Below, piece after piece: positions 1 to 8,904 of a stretch of DNA of 64,000 nt (positions within the stretch are counted from its first letter, which is position 1; every line of letters starts with the position of its first letter). The DNA lies in assembly GCA_016191785.1 (NCBI GenBank), contig JACPVJ010000023.1:18903-82902 (forward strand), in the 5' to 3' direction. This DNA is from Myxococcales bacterium. GTDB lineage: Bacteria; Myxococcota_A; Polyangia; Polyangiales; Polyangiaceae. The notes below the pieces were generated by a model that did no database searches, was not told where the DNA came from, and saw only the letters and a program-made list of their open reading frames with translations. The translations under genes were made by a program, and so were the position numbers.

Positions 1-964
1 CCCCGGCGCGTGCCCAGAGCGTCTGGATGATGCTGAACAGGTCCTCGTTCCGATCCCGCAGCGCTGGCACCTCGACCCGCGCCAGCGCCAGCCGCGCCAA
101 GAGGTCGCGCCGGAACTCGTCGCGCTCGACCATCACGTCGAGGTCGCGGTTGGTGGCAGCCACGAAGAGCACGTCCACTTTCACTGCGCGCTGCGCGCCC
201 ACCGGAAGCACCTCGCGGTTCTCGAGCAGCCGCAAGAGCTTGGCCTGCAAGTCCAGATCGAGCTCCCCGATTTCGTCGAGGAAGATCGCGCCCCCGTCGT
301 GCGCCACCACGATGCCGGGCGACGCCGTCTTGGCATCGGAGAAAGCCCCGGCAACGTGGCCGAAGATCTGCGACTCGAACACCCCGCGAGCCACGCTGGC
401 CACGTTGACGGCAGCGAGATTTCGATCACGCCCGAAGGCCGCGGCGACCGCCCGCGCCACCAGCTCTTTGCCGGTACCCGTCTCGCCCTGGACCAGCACG
501 TTGCTGGGCCGCGCGCGCTCGAAGCCGGCGATGGCTTCGGCGACTTTTCGCAACCCGAACGGGCCGACCAGGCCGCCCACGGGAGGCGCGGGCTCGAACG
601 AGCCCAAGAGCTTGTCGCGGTAGACCAAGAGCGTGCGGCCGATGCGCAGCGTGGCACCGGTGTCGAGGGGCACGCGCTCGCCGGGCGTCAGGCGCTGACC
701 GTTGATCCAGGTGCCGTTGCGCGAGCCCGCGTCGGCCACGCGCAGCACGCCGCCGGCACGATCGACCCGAAGGTGCGCGCCAGAGACCTCGCTGTCCGCG
801 AGCCCGTGCCGCTCGAGCCAGTCGCGCCCCACCACGCTGCCCGAGTCCGGCACCGGCAGCGCTGCCGGCGTGGGGTACGCGCAAATCAACGCCGCGCGCC
901 GGGGGCCCGCCTTGGGCTGCGCTGGGCCGCGATGCTCGATGGTGCTCGCGGCGTCGCCGGTCAT
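1..964 (-). CDS. FHA-domain sigma-54-dependent activator, C-terminal part beyond the window
   Basis: Enhancer-binding protein expected to remodel sigma-54 RNA polymerase in response to a phosphothreonine signal. About 321 codons are present; the 3' end lies outside the window. Residues about 28-120 form an FHA domain with a GR pair, SGAH and GSRNGTWING. From about residue 125 comes the AAA+ sigma-54 interaction domain: Walker A GETGTGKE near 160, Walker B FLDEIGELD near 227, then AATNRDLD. The loop that normally reads GAFTGA and contacts sigma-54 reads GAFSDA here, near residue 205. The start chosen is the ATG whose first base is 964; an in-frame GTG lies nine codons upstream. A missing C-terminal Fis-type helix-turn-helix is expected outside the window. 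FHA domains fit the kinase-rich context. Confidence 0.88.
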   Translation of the reverse strand, partial: MTGDAASTIEHRGPAQPKAGPRRAALICAYPTPAALPVPDSGSVVGRDWLERHGLADSEVSGAHLRVDRAGGVLRVADAGSRNGTWINGQRLTPGERVPLDTGATLRIGRTLLVYRDKLLGSFEPAPPVGGLVGPFGLRKVAEAIAGFERARPSNVLVQGETGTGKELVARAVAAAFGRDRNLAAVNVASVARGVFESQIFGHVAGAFSDAKTASPGIVVAHDGGAIFLDEIGELDLDLQAKLLRLLENREVLPVGAQRAVKVDVLFVAATNRDLDVMVERDEFRRDLLARLALARVEVPALRDRNEDLFSIIQTLWARAG

Positions 965-1059
965 CTTCGCCCGAAGGGTGCCACGAGCCACGCGCCCGAG
1001 GGAACACCGCGCCTGCTGCGGAGCGTCGCGAGCCCCGACGGCCCGCGCCGCCGATCCGC

Positions 1060-2070
1060 TCAGAACAACGGCCTTCCGTCGAGCCCGCAGCCGGGGTCGC
1101 CCTCGGTGCAGGTGCGGGTGCTGCCCGCCACCGCCTCGCCGGTCGCGCCGGCCGGGCCGCCCCCGGTCTTTTCGGCCAGCTCGTGGCTCAGGGTGTCGAG
1201 CGCGCGCTCGTAGGCGACCACCGCGTCACTGCCGGCCGTCTCGGCCTTCGCGGCCCGCGCCGCGACCCGGACCGCCTCGAGCCGCCGGGCGCGCTTGGCA
1301 GAAACCGACCAGGCCGTCAGGTCGCTGGCACGTCGATCGAGCCGCGCGACCACGTCCAACGTGTCGAGCCGCGCCTCGAGCCCGTCCAGCGCTTCGGCGA
1401 AGGCCCGCAGCCGATCGTGACTCGGCGCCCGGGGGTCGACCGCGCCCCGCGCCGACTCGGCGGTCTGCCGGGCGGTCTGGGCGTCGGCCGCGCGCGAACG
1501 CGCGAGGAGCGTGGCGTGGCGGCGCTCGAGGCTCTGAAGCTCGGCGCGCTTGGACTCATCGCGCTCGCGCACCAGTGAGTGCTCACGCTCGCGGAGCTCT
1601 GCGGTGACGCGCTCGTGCTGGGCGGTGCGCCCGGCCGCGTGCCACGCGCCGACCCCGCCGAGCCCCACGACCAGGGTGAGCGCCGCGCCCATCAGCCATT
1701 CGCGACGGCGCCGGCCCGTCTCGCGACGCACCCGCAGCTGCGTGAGCTCGTGGGCGCGCACGGCGTTGTCCGCGTCGAGCCGCACCTTGGCTTCGGCTTC
1801 GATCCGGGCGACCTCGGCGGCCACGCGCTCGCGGGCCTCGATCCGCGCCCGCTCGGCGGCCTGGTCCGTCGCCTGACGCGCACGCGCGTCGGCCTCGGCC
1901 TGGGCCTGGGCCGCCAGGGCGGCCTGGGCCCGCTCGCGCTCGGCCTGTTCAGCGCGCGCGCGCTCGGCGCGATCGCGGGCTCGCTCGAAGCGTTCGCGCT
2001 CGATGCGGGCCTCCTCGATCTGGGTGAGCTCGGCGAGGGACAGGGCAACGGAGGTCTCGGTGGTGGGCAT
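1060..2070 (-). CDS. coiled-coil single-pass membrane protein
   Basis: Family not recognised. The 336-residue product begins with a long Arg/Glu/Ala-rich helix (about residues 15-110) with heptad character, typical of a coiled coil. One hydrophobic segment follows at about 125-143, then a second charged helical region (about 150-300), and a short tail with two Cys. The basic stretch just before the membrane segment suggests that the N-terminal coiled coil is cytoplasmic and the C-terminal half periplasmic. It lies about 95 bp upstream of the FHA/sigma-54 activator on the same strand and may be cotranscribed with it. Start: ATG with first base at 2070, preceded by a GGAGA-like sequence. A structural or scaffolding role is possible, but nothing in the sequence proves it. 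Confidence 0.6.
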   Translation of the reverse strand: MPTTETSVALSLAELTQIEEARIERERFERARDRAERARAEQAERERAQAALAAQAQAEADARARQATDQAAERARIEARERVAAEVARIEAEAKVRLDADNAVRAHELTQLRVRRETGRRRREWLMGAALTLVVGLGGVGAWHAAGRTAQHERVTAELREREHSLVRERDESKRAELQSLERRHATLLARSRAADAQTARQTAESARGAVDPRAPSHDRLRAFAEALDGLEARLDTLDVVARLDRRASDLTAWSVSAKRARRLEAVRVAARAAKAETAGSDAVVAYERALDTLSHELAEKTGGGPAGATGEAVAGSTRTCTEGDPGCGLDGRPLF

Positions 2071-2146
2071 GCGGGTCTCCTTCTCGAAGACCCCCCATTG
2101 CAGCCGGCATGCCGGGTCGATTTCCCGAGAAAAGCCCTGACTTTCA

Positions 2147-2189
2147 TCGATCGCGATCGCGATCGACGGACGGGATCACGATCGCGATC
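2147..2189 (-). terminator. GATCGCGATC inverted repeat downstream of mutM
   Basis: Bases 2147-2166 are a perfect 20-bp palindrome (TCGATCGCGATCGCGATCGA). A second GATCGCGATC block at 2180-2189 overlaps the mutM stop codon. The two blocks can pair with each other as a stem of about 10-11 bp around a GC-rich loop. This could act as a terminator or mRNA-end stabiliser for mutM. There is no U-tract, so a factor-independent terminator is not certain. Confidence 0.4.
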
Positions 2190-3000
2190 AGCGCTGGCAA
2201 CGGGGACAGAAGCACGACGACCGCTGGCCAATCAGGACCCGACGGATCGGCTGGCCGCAGGCAGGGCACGGCTCGCCGCCGCGACCGTAAACTTGATGCT
2301 GGTCTTGATAGCTCCCGCTGCCCCCGTCGGGTCGGACGAAGTCGTCGATACTGGAGCCACCGGCGGCCATTCCGGCTTCGAGCACCCGGACGATGCCCCG
2401 CGCCAAGCGGTCGCACTCGATCCGCGTGAGCGAGCGCGCGCGACGCGTGGGCTTCACGGCGGCGAGGAACAGCGCCTCGTCGGCGTAGATGTTGCCGACG
2501 CCCGCCAGCACCTTCTGATCGAGCAACACGGTCTTGATCGCTGCGGTGCGCCGGCGGGCGCTCTGGAACAGATGCTCGCCGGTGATCGAGAGCGCGTCGG
2601 GGCCCAGCTTGTCCAGGCGCGGGTCGCTCTTGCCGGGCGCGAGCCAGCGCACCTTGCCGAACTTGCGCGCGTCTCGGAACAAGAGATCGGGCCCCCGGTC
2701 GGCGAACGAGAGCACCAGGTGGGTGTGCGCGTCGGGGGCGCGGGCGGCGGACGACCAGAGCTGCCCGGTCATCCCCAGGTGGAGCAGCAGCCGCGAGCCG
2801 TCGTCGAGAGTGGCCACAAGGTACTTGCCCAGACGCTCGAGCCGCTGGACCACTCGCCCTTCGAGTCGCATTCGCAAGGTCTTCGGCGGGGTGAGAAAGA
2901 AGGCGCTGGGGCGGGTCGTCGCGACCGCCGTCACCCTGCGACCCACCAAGAGCCCTGTCACGGCGCGGCGGGTGACCTCGACCTCGGGAAGCTCGGGCAT
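2188..3000 (-). CDS. mutM: formamidopyrimidine-DNA glycosylase
   Basis: Base-excision repair enzyme that removes 8-oxoguanine and formamidopyrimidines and cuts the abasic site. The 270-residue product starts MPELPEVEV, so Pro2 (the catalytic nucleophile after Met removal) and Glu3 are in place. The H2TH part contains the GNIYADEAL motif, and the C-terminus carries a CPAC/CPRC zinc finger, which completes the family's usual length. A TTG codon precedes the ATG, but only the ATG at 3000 gives a free Pro2. Its ATG overlaps the stop codon of the upstream gene as TGATG, which implies translational coupling. Confidence 0.97.
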   Translation of the reverse strand: MPELPEVEVTRRAVTGLLVGRRVTAVATTRPSAFFLTPPKTLRMRLEGRVVQRLERLGKYLVATLDDGSRLLLHLGMTGQLWSSAARAPDAHTHLVLSFADRGPDLLFRDARKFGKVRWLAPGKSDPRLDKLGPDALSITGEHLFQSARRRTAAIKTVLLDQKVLAGVGNIYADEALFLAAVKPTRRARSLTRIECDRLARGIVRVLEAGMAAGGSSIDDFVRPDGGSGSYQDQHQVYGRGGEPCPACGQPIRRVLIGQRSSCFCPRCQR

Positions 3001-4208
3001 CAATTCTGGGCGGTAACCACCCGCGGCTTGCGCACCAGATAGAAGAAGTCACGGAGCGAGCGCTTGCGGATGTACTCGTCCTCGTCGAACTCGAACCCGG
3101 AGGCCAGCGGCACCGCCTTGCGGGGGCCGCCCGGCTCTTTCGGCTCGAACAGCACGAACTTGGGATAGCTCCAGTTCACGTCGAGCTGACCGACGGTGAC
3201 CGCGCCGGCGTGGCGCATGCCGTCGGCAATGGCCTTGGCGGTGGTGTGGTTGCTGATGCCCACGTAGAGCACCTTGCGAGTCGCATCGACCCCGATCGCC
3301 GAGCGGCGGATCACGGTCTCGCCGTCCAGCGTGGCGCCCCACAGCCGCGTCTCGGGGTCGGCCAGGCCCGGGTGGATCTTCTGGTCTTCGTACATGCAGC
3401 CGGGCATCTGACGGAACCAGGTGATCTTGGGCTCGGAGACCGCGATCTTCTTCCAGGTGGCGAGGGTGACGGTGCCGTCGTCGAGCTGGGCCATGGTGCA
3501 GGCGGTCTCCCGAGGCTTCACCAGGGTGGTGCCGTCGTACTTCATGCCGAAGTAACCGTGCTCCGTCATGAAGCCACCGTTGAACGCACCGAGCAGCTCT
3601 TCGTGGTCTTCGTCGGGCACGCGCGCCTTGCGCGCCAGGGCCTTCGACTCTTTCTCCAGGCTGAAGGGCTCGCGGTAGCCGGGCATGGCCTGCAGCCGCG
3701 TGCGCTCGAGATCTACGGCGACCACGAACACCTCGGCCCACGAGCGGTTCTTGTCGGGGTGAAGCAGCGTCTTGTACATGAACGCGGGCTCGTCGGGCCG
3801 GCGCGGGTCCTTGATCTTGACCCACTTGCCGTCACCCGGCGCCGACCACTTCTCGTGGATGGGACCGACGTCGGTCAGCTGCCACTCGGGGGCGGCGCTG
3901 TCCCCGGCTCCGGCGTCCGCGGGCTTGGCCTCTTCGGCCGGCACGTCCCAATAGGCCTTGGGCTTGTCGTCCTTGCGGTACCAGCGATTGAAGCGGTCCT
4001 CGACGCCGTAGACGAAGTCCTCGAGCTTGGCGACGTTGTCGGTGCCGACCACCGCGCGCAGCGTGTTGGCGATCAGGGGGCCGAGCCAGGGGATGTGGTG
4101 CACCGCGAGCCACAGCCCGACGACCACCACCGGCACCGCCACCAGCAGGGTGGTGAGAACCCGGCGTCGCCGGCCTTTGCGCTTGGCCTTGGGGGGGGTC
4201 GAGCCCAT
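3000..4208 (-). CDS. membrane-anchored phosphodiester glycosidase (NAGPA-like) family protein
   Basis: The 402-residue product has a basic N-terminus, a membrane anchor at about residues 17-38, a linker, and a periplasmic domain resembling the phosphodiester glycosidase/NAGPA family (PF09992). Supporting motifs are AFNGGF, a Tyr-Gly-rich segment after it, and RSAIGVDATRKVLYVGI. In most relatives this is followed by a Leu-Asp-Gly-Gly-Gly segment; here the equivalent position reads QLDVNWS, so the usual glycine-rich active-site loop is altered. The substrate is unknown, probably a glycan or phosphodiester in the envelope. The gene overlaps mutM by one base and is divergent from the Omp85 gene. 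Confidence 0.7.
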   Translation of the reverse strand: MGSTPPKAKRKGRRRRVLTTLLVAVPVVVVGLWLAVHHIPWLGPLIANTLRAVVGTDNVAKLEDFVYGVEDRFNRWYRKDDKPKAYWDVPAEEAKPADAGAGDSAAPEWQLTDVGPIHEKWSAPGDGKWVKIKDPRRPDEPAFMYKTLLHPDKNRSWAEVFVVAVDLERTRLQAMPGYREPFSLEKESKALARKARVPDEDHEELLGAFNGGFMTEHGYFGMKYDGTTLVKPRETACTMAQLDDGTVTLATWKKIAVSEPKITWFRQMPGCMYEDQKIHPGLADPETRLWGATLDGETVIRRSAIGVDATRKVLYVGISNHTTAKAIADGMRHAGAVTVGQLDVNWSYPKFVLFEPKEPGGPRKAVPLASGFEFDEDEYIRKRSLRDFFYLVRKPRVVTAQN

Positions 4209-4287
4209 GCGGGCGCGATCGTAGCCATGAACGCCAAGACACGCCCGTTTGTGGCGAAACGCCCCCCCGGGTTAAGAACGGGGCTGA

Positions 4288-7200
4288 ATGCTCCGAGGGT
4301 CCACTCGCCACGCCCCGGCCTTGGCCGTGGCCCTCGCGGCAGCCGCGCTCGCGGTGCCGTCGGGCGCGGACGAGCCGAAGCCGGCTGGCACTCCTCGAGC
4401 CACCGCCGACCCGGAAGAGTCGGAGGTCGGGCGCGTCCCCGAGCTTTCGCCCGCGCCAGGGCTGAGCGCGCTCTTCGGGAGAACCATCACGCGGGTCGAG
4501 GTGCTGCCAGTGGGCGGCCGCTGGGAAGAGCGCCCCACCTTGCGCTTCGTGCGCGCCGGCGACACGCTGACCAGCGAGCTGGCCCGGCGCGCGATGCTCG
4601 AGCTGACGGACACCGGCCGCTTCGCCAACGTGAGCGCGGACGCCGAAGCCGACGGCAGCGGCGTCGCCCTGAGGCTGAAGGTGGTTCCTCGCCGGATCGT
4701 GGCCAGCATCCGCGTCGCCGGAGGCGTGCTCGACACCGACGAGACGCTGCGGACGGCACGGGTCCAGAGCGGCTCGGAGGTGACGGCAGCCGAGCTGGCG
4801 AGCATCGCGCGCCGGGTCCAGGCGAAGTACGTTCTGCGGGGGCACCCCGCCGCTGCGGTGCGGATCGACGCCATCGACACCGACGACCCGCTGCGGGTGG
4901 TGTTGCTCTTGGACATCGTGCCGGGGGAGCCCCGACGGGTGGCGAAGCGACGGTTCTTGGTCTGGCCGAGCCCGACGGTCGAAGGCCTGTCCGAGGTGCT
5001 GTCGAGCTACGCCGTCGGAGTGCGGGACCGCGCGGACGACGACGAGCTGACCATTGCCAATCGCGAGCTCGAGAAGACGCTCCGGACGCGCGGCTGGCAC
5101 CGGGCCGTCGTCAGCCACTCGCTGGCCCCCACGGCCACGGGCACCGAGCTACGGGTCGACGTGAAGGCGGGCCCGCTGGTTCGGCTCAAGTTCGAGGGCA
5201 TCCAGCGCTTCGACTCGAGCCAGATCGAGCGCACGCTGGAGCTCGAAAAGGGCGACGACCGAAGCCCGACCGCCCTGGCCGAGCGGATCGCGAAGTTCTA
5301 CGTCGAGCGCGGGTTCTTGGACGTCGAGGTGAAGAGCGAAGAGCGCGGAGCGGCGGACGCCCCCATCCACGATCTGGTCTTCAAGGTGCGCGAGCACGCG
5401 CAGATCCGGGTCGTGGGTCGCGAGTATCCGTGCCTCACCGGCTCGCGCAGCGCCCGCGAGGTCGGCAGCGAGGTGGACAGCTTCTTGTCGGAAGAGCTGC
5501 CCGGCAGCGGCATCTTGTCCAGCGTGGACCCGCGGGTGATGGATCAGACCTTCGGACCCTTGGGCACCACCGGCGCCCGCCCCGTGCCCTTCGAGCCGAA
5601 CCCGTGGATGACCTACGTGCCCGAGGTCTACGAGCGGGCGATGAAGCACCTGCAGGACTTGTATCGCTCCGAGGGCTACCTCTCGGCCACGGTGGGCCCG
5701 GCTCAGCTCTTGCGCCGGCGCTGCGATCCGCACTCCCCCGCTGGGCGATGCGTGCCGATCGGCCCGCGCAAACGGCCGAAGACCGCCTGCACCCACGACG
5801 AGGTGGGCTTGCCTCAGGAAGAGCCGCCCCCCGACGCGGCCCTGCTCTGCGTGCCCGATCCCAAGAAGGGCGTGACCTGCGAACCGGACGCCGTGCTGCA
5901 CCTGCCGATCAAGCTCGGGCCGCGCACTTACCTGTACGACGTCGCGTTCGAGGGCAACAAGCTGATCGTCGAGAAAGAGCTCGAGGAGCTGGCCGAGCTG
6001 TCACTCGGAAAGCCCGCCTCGCAGGTCGAGCTCGACAAGGCACGACGACGCCTGCTCGATGCCTACGCGGAAGAGGGCTTCGCCTTCGCCGAGGTCGACG
6101 CGGCGATGGAGCTGTCCCCCGATCGAACCCGCGCGCGGGCCGTGTTCACCATCAGCGAGCGCGAGCGCGTCAAGGTGTCGCGGATCGTGATCGTGGGTGC
6201 GCGGGTCACCAACGAGAGCCTGATCCGCAGCCGCGTGGCCCTCGAGGTCGGGAACTACTTTCGGCGCAGCGACGTGCGCAAGACGGAAGAGCGGCTGGCT
6301 TCGCTCGGAGTGTTCGGCACCGTCACGGTGGGGCTCGAAGACCCGTACGTGCCGGCGAAGGAAAAGGCCGTGGTGATCACGGTGCAAGAGCGGATGCCAC
6401 AGTACTTGGACATCCGGCCCGGGTTCTCGACCGGCGAGGGGTTCCGCATCGCCTTCGAGTACGGCCACCGCAACCTGGGCGGCGAGGCCATTCCGCTCAC
6501 CCTGCGTGTGCAGCTCGGCTACCTGCCGAACGAGCTGATCTTGGAAGAGGACGTTCGCAAGAAGTACGACGAGCTGGACGTCGGGCAGCGGCTCGAGCGG
6601 CGCAACAGCGCTTTGATTGAGTTCCCCGACGTCGGGCTCGGCCCGCTCTTTCGCCTCTCGGTCGAGGGGCTCGACGTTCGGGACAACGCGCGAGACTTCG
6701 GGCTGACCAAGGACGCCGGCATCGTCACCCTGACCTACCGCCCGGTGCGGCAGTTCTCGGCGTTCGTCGGCGGCTCACTCGAGCTGAACGACGCCAGCAT
6801 CTTCGGCAGCGAGCAGAAGGGCGCGCTCGAGCAGTACGTGCAGTCCAACCCGCGTCGCGCGGGTCTGTTCCGGGTCCCGGAAGGCACGACACTGGCGGTG
6901 GCCGAGCGCATCGGCTTCTCGTGGGATCGCCGCGACAACCCGCTGGGCGCCACCCAAGGCACGTTGCTCACGTCGAGCATCGAGCACGTCCGCGCCACGC
7001 CGTTCGGGGGCGAAGAGGCCGGCGAGGGCGTGTTCGACGCGACCACCAGCCAGTTCTTGCGACTCACGCAGCGCGTGGCCGGCTACGTGCGACTCGGCAA
7101 GAAGGGGCTGGCGCTGGCCGGAAGCGTACGCTGGGGCATGAACAAGCAGCTGATCGACCGCTCTCGCACCTATCCCGACCGGCTGTTCTTCCTGGGCGGC

Positions 7201-7605
7201 GTCGACTCGGTTCGCGGCTTCACCCAAGACTCGATGATCCCCGAGGACATCGCGCAGCAGCTGCTCGACCCGAGCAGCGGCCTTCAGCTGAACCAGGTCG
7301 TGATCCGCGGCGGCGATGCCTTCGTGAACCCGAGGCTCGAGCTGCGCATCCCGCTCTCGGGGAACGTGCAGACCGGACTCTTCCTGGACTCTGGCAACCT
7401 CTGGCGCGACCCGCAGAAGGTCAACCCGCTGAGCCTGCGCTACGCGGTCGGCAGCGGGCTTCGCATCAGCACGCCGATCGGTCCGCTGGTGTTCGACTAC
7501 GGGTTCAACGTCGACCGGATGCTCGATCAGCTCTACCCCGAGCGCACGCGGCAGCGGTTCTGGGAACCGCTCGGGGCGTTCCACTTCAGCATCGGCCTGT
7601 TCTGA
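4288..7605 (+). CDS. Omp85-superfamily outer membrane protein (BamA/TamA-like)
   Basis: Predicted outer-membrane beta-barrel that inserts or exports other outer-membrane proteins. The 1105-residue product has a signal peptide (about 1-27) and a long periplasmic region (about 50-650) with POTRA-type repeats such as VRLKFEGIQRFDSSQIERTL and LYDVAFEGNKLIVEKELEEL. A C-terminal 16-strand-type barrel follows (about 680-1105), with the FLGGVDSVRGF motif typical of strand/loop L6 and a terminal aromatic residue (SIGLF). It is longer than typical BamA (about 800 residues). The extra length sits in a segment with several Cys and Pro residues (about 400-550) inside the POTRA region. Start: ATG at 4288, divergent from the NAGPA-like gene. 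Confidence 0.88.
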   Translation: MLRGSTRHAPALAVALAAAALAVPSGADEPKPAGTPRATADPEESEVGRVPELSPAPGLSALFGRTITRVEVLPVGGRWEERPTLRFVRAGDTLTSELARRAMLELTDTGRFANVSADAEADGSGVALRLKVVPRRIVASIRVAGGVLDTDETLRTARVQSGSEVTAAELASIARRVQAKYVLRGHPAAAVRIDAIDTDDPLRVVLLLDIVPGEPRRVAKRRFLVWPSPTVEGLSEVLSSYAVGVRDRADDDELTIANRELEKTLRTRGWHRAVVSHSLAPTATGTELRVDVKAGPLVRLKFEGIQRFDSSQIERTLELEKGDDRSPTALAERIAKFYVERGFLDVEVKSEERGAADAPIHDLVFKVREHAQIRVVGREYPCLTGSRSAREVGSEVDSFLSEELPGSGILSSVDPRVMDQTFGPLGTTGARPVPFEPNPWMTYVPEVYERAMKHLQDLYRSEGYLSATVGPAQLLRRRCDPHSPAGRCVPIGPRKRPKTACTHDEVGLPQEEPPPDAALLCVPDPKKGVTCEPDAVLHLPIKLGPRTYLYDVAFEGNKLIVEKELEELAELSLGKPASQVELDKARRRLLDAYAEEGFAFAEVDAAMELSPDRTRARAVFTISERERVKVSRIVIVGARVTNESLIRSRVALEVGNYFRRSDVRKTEERLASLGVFGTVTVGLEDPYVPAKEKAVVITVQERMPQYLDIRPGFSTGEGFRIAFEYGHRNLGGEAIPLTLRVQLGYLPNELILEEDVRKKYDELDVGQRLERRNSALIEFPDVGLGPLFRLSVEGLDVRDNARDFGLTKDAGIVTLTYRPVRQFSAFVGGSLELNDASIFGSEQKGALEQYVQSNPRRAGLFRVPEGTTLAVAERIGFSWDRRDNPLGATQGTLLTSSIEHVRATPFGGEEAGEGVFDATTSQFLRLTQRVAGYVRLGKKGLALAGSVRWGMNKQLIDRSRTYPDRLFFLGGVDSVRGFTQDSMIPEDIAQQLLDPSSGLQLNQVVIRGGDAFVNPRLELRIPLSGNVQTGLFLDSGNLWRDPQKVNPLSLRYAVGSGLRISTPIGPLVFDYGFNVDRMLDQLYPERTRQRFWEPLGAFHFSIGLF

Positions 7606-7651
7606 CGCTGGCACGGTCGATGCAGCGATACCGGCCCGAGGGAGGTCGCGT

Positions 7652-7804
7652 ATGACCCAGGGAACCGACGTCGTCGATCAAGAAATCCGTCACTCACTCC
7701 GGGTGATCAAGACCGAGCGCAACTTGAAGCTGGTGGCGTTCGTCATCGTGGCCGTCGGCGCCGTGGCGATGCTCTTCGTGGGGGCGTACCTGGGTCTGGT
7801 GTGA
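7652..7804 (+). CDS. 50-residue single-pass membrane protein
   Basis: A short reading frame encoding a charged N-terminal half (about residues 1-25) and one hydrophobic helix at about 26-48, ending GAYLGLV. A perfect GGAGG at 7641-7645 lies six bases before the ATG, which strongly supports translation. It starts 46 bp after the Omp85 gene and is probably cotranscribed with it. No family was recognised. It may be an accessory peptide of the envelope machinery, but that is inference from position only. Confidence 0.65.
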   Translation: MTQGTDVVDQEIRHSLRVIKTERNLKLVAFVIVAVGAVAMLFVGAYLGLV

Positions 7805-7829
7805 TCCGCGCCACCCGTCGCAGAATGCC

Positions 7830-8861
7830 TCACTCGAAGACGGTGCCGGCGTAGCGCTTGCCCAGGTCGCCGGCGGTGTCGTCCAGGAACTTGGCGTAGT
7901 CGGCCTTGGCCTGGGCGAGCGGAACCCCAAGGTCGGCCGCGAAGGTCGCGTCGAAGCCGTCGCCGTCGCTCACCTTGCGCATCACGCCGAGCAGACGCTT
8001 CTGGACGTCGGCGATGCCGATCTTCACCCGCAAGAACTCGATGAAGAAGCCGCTCATCGCCTGGTCGTGGCCCACCTCGCCCAGGTTCTGGGTCTGATCT
8101 TCCAGCCCGTAGCGCTGGAAGGTGAGCTCGGCGTCGGACCCGTCGGCGATGTCGAGCCAGTCCATCACGAAGCTCGTGGGCTGATCGTGGAGCTTCTTCC
8201 CGAGCTGCGAGCCGCTCAGGACGGCGATGCCCTCGATCAGCCACCACGGGAGCCAGGCATCATACGGCGCGGCTCGCCCGCTGATCACGTGGGTGAGCTC
8301 GTGAGCCAGGGTGTCGTCCAGCTCGACCAGGTTCTCGAGCCCGTCTGCCGGCAAGATGACGGCGTCGGTGGTGGACTTGGTCGCCGAAAAAGCGACGCCG
8401 TAGGCGCCGGGCGCGCCGGTGGCCAGATCGAAGGTGGGGCCGTCGACCACCACGATGCGCACCCGCGTGGAGAGGTCGGCTTCGGGGACCTGGTGCACGT
8501 CGAGATCGAAGAGCAGGGCCTGACACGACCCCTTGCCGAAGTCGGTCACCTCGCTGTCGAGCAGCGGCGAGTCCACCGGCGCCCACACCTCGATGCGCCG
8601 CGAGGTGGCTGCCAGCTCCAGGTTCGGCGCCGCGGCGGTCACGTCTTTGGGCAGCGGGCGGTCGTCGGCGACGGGCTCGCCGGTGCCACACTCGAAGCCC
8701 AGGCCCGCGAAGCCGCCGACCGCGCTGCCGGCTGCGCCCGCGGCGCCACCGGTGCCCGAGAGCCCGCCGCTGCCGGCCGCGCCGCCCGTCCCGCCTGCGG
8801 GTTCACCCGACGAGCAGCCGACGGCCAGAGCCAGGGCGACCCCTGCGAACGCACGCACCAC
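7830..8861 (-). CDS. zinc-metallopeptidase-like lipoprotein (HExxH)
   Basis: Secreted, lipid-anchored protein of about 343 residues. A short signal peptide ends LALAVGC, giving a lipidated Cys, followed by a Gly/Ala/Ser/Thr-rich linker. The C-terminal domain carries HELTH at about residues 187-191 and a Glu in WLIEGIAV at about 210, the gluzincin pattern of zinc metallopeptidases, preceded by the usual LDDTLA. The start is uncertain. GTG at 8861 or 8858 gives a normal signal peptide. An ATG at 8906 would add a basic stretch and overlap the divergent gene's start. The substrate is unknown. A 25-bp gap separates its 3' end from the convergent small membrane protein gene. Confidence 0.72.
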   Translation of the reverse strand: MVRAFAGVALALAVGCSSGEPAGGTGGAAGSGGLSGTGGAAGAAGSAVGGFAGLGFECGTGEPVADDRPLPKDVTAAAPNLELAATSRRIEVWAPVDSPLLDSEVTDFGKGSCQALLFDLDVHQVPEADLSTRVRIVVVDGPTFDLATGAPGAYGVAFSATKSTTDAVILPADGLENLVELDDTLAHELTHVISGRAAPYDAWLPWWLIEGIAVLSGSQLGKKLHDQPTSFVMDWLDIADGSDAELTFQRYGLEDQTQNLGEVGHDQAMSGFFIEFLRVKIGIADVQKRLLGVMRKVSDGDGFDATFAADLGVPLAQAKADYAKFLDDTAGDLGKRYAGTVFE

Positions 8862-8904
8862 CGGTCGACGATAGCACCGCTTTGGGCGATGATCCGCGGG
8901 CCCC

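Noticed and set aside
3210..6620. 1136-codon plus-strand open frame
   Set aside because: It overlaps the NAGPA-like gene on the other strand and the Omp85 gene in another frame. Composition is Arg/Gly/Ala-rich with no motifs: a GC-skew shadow.
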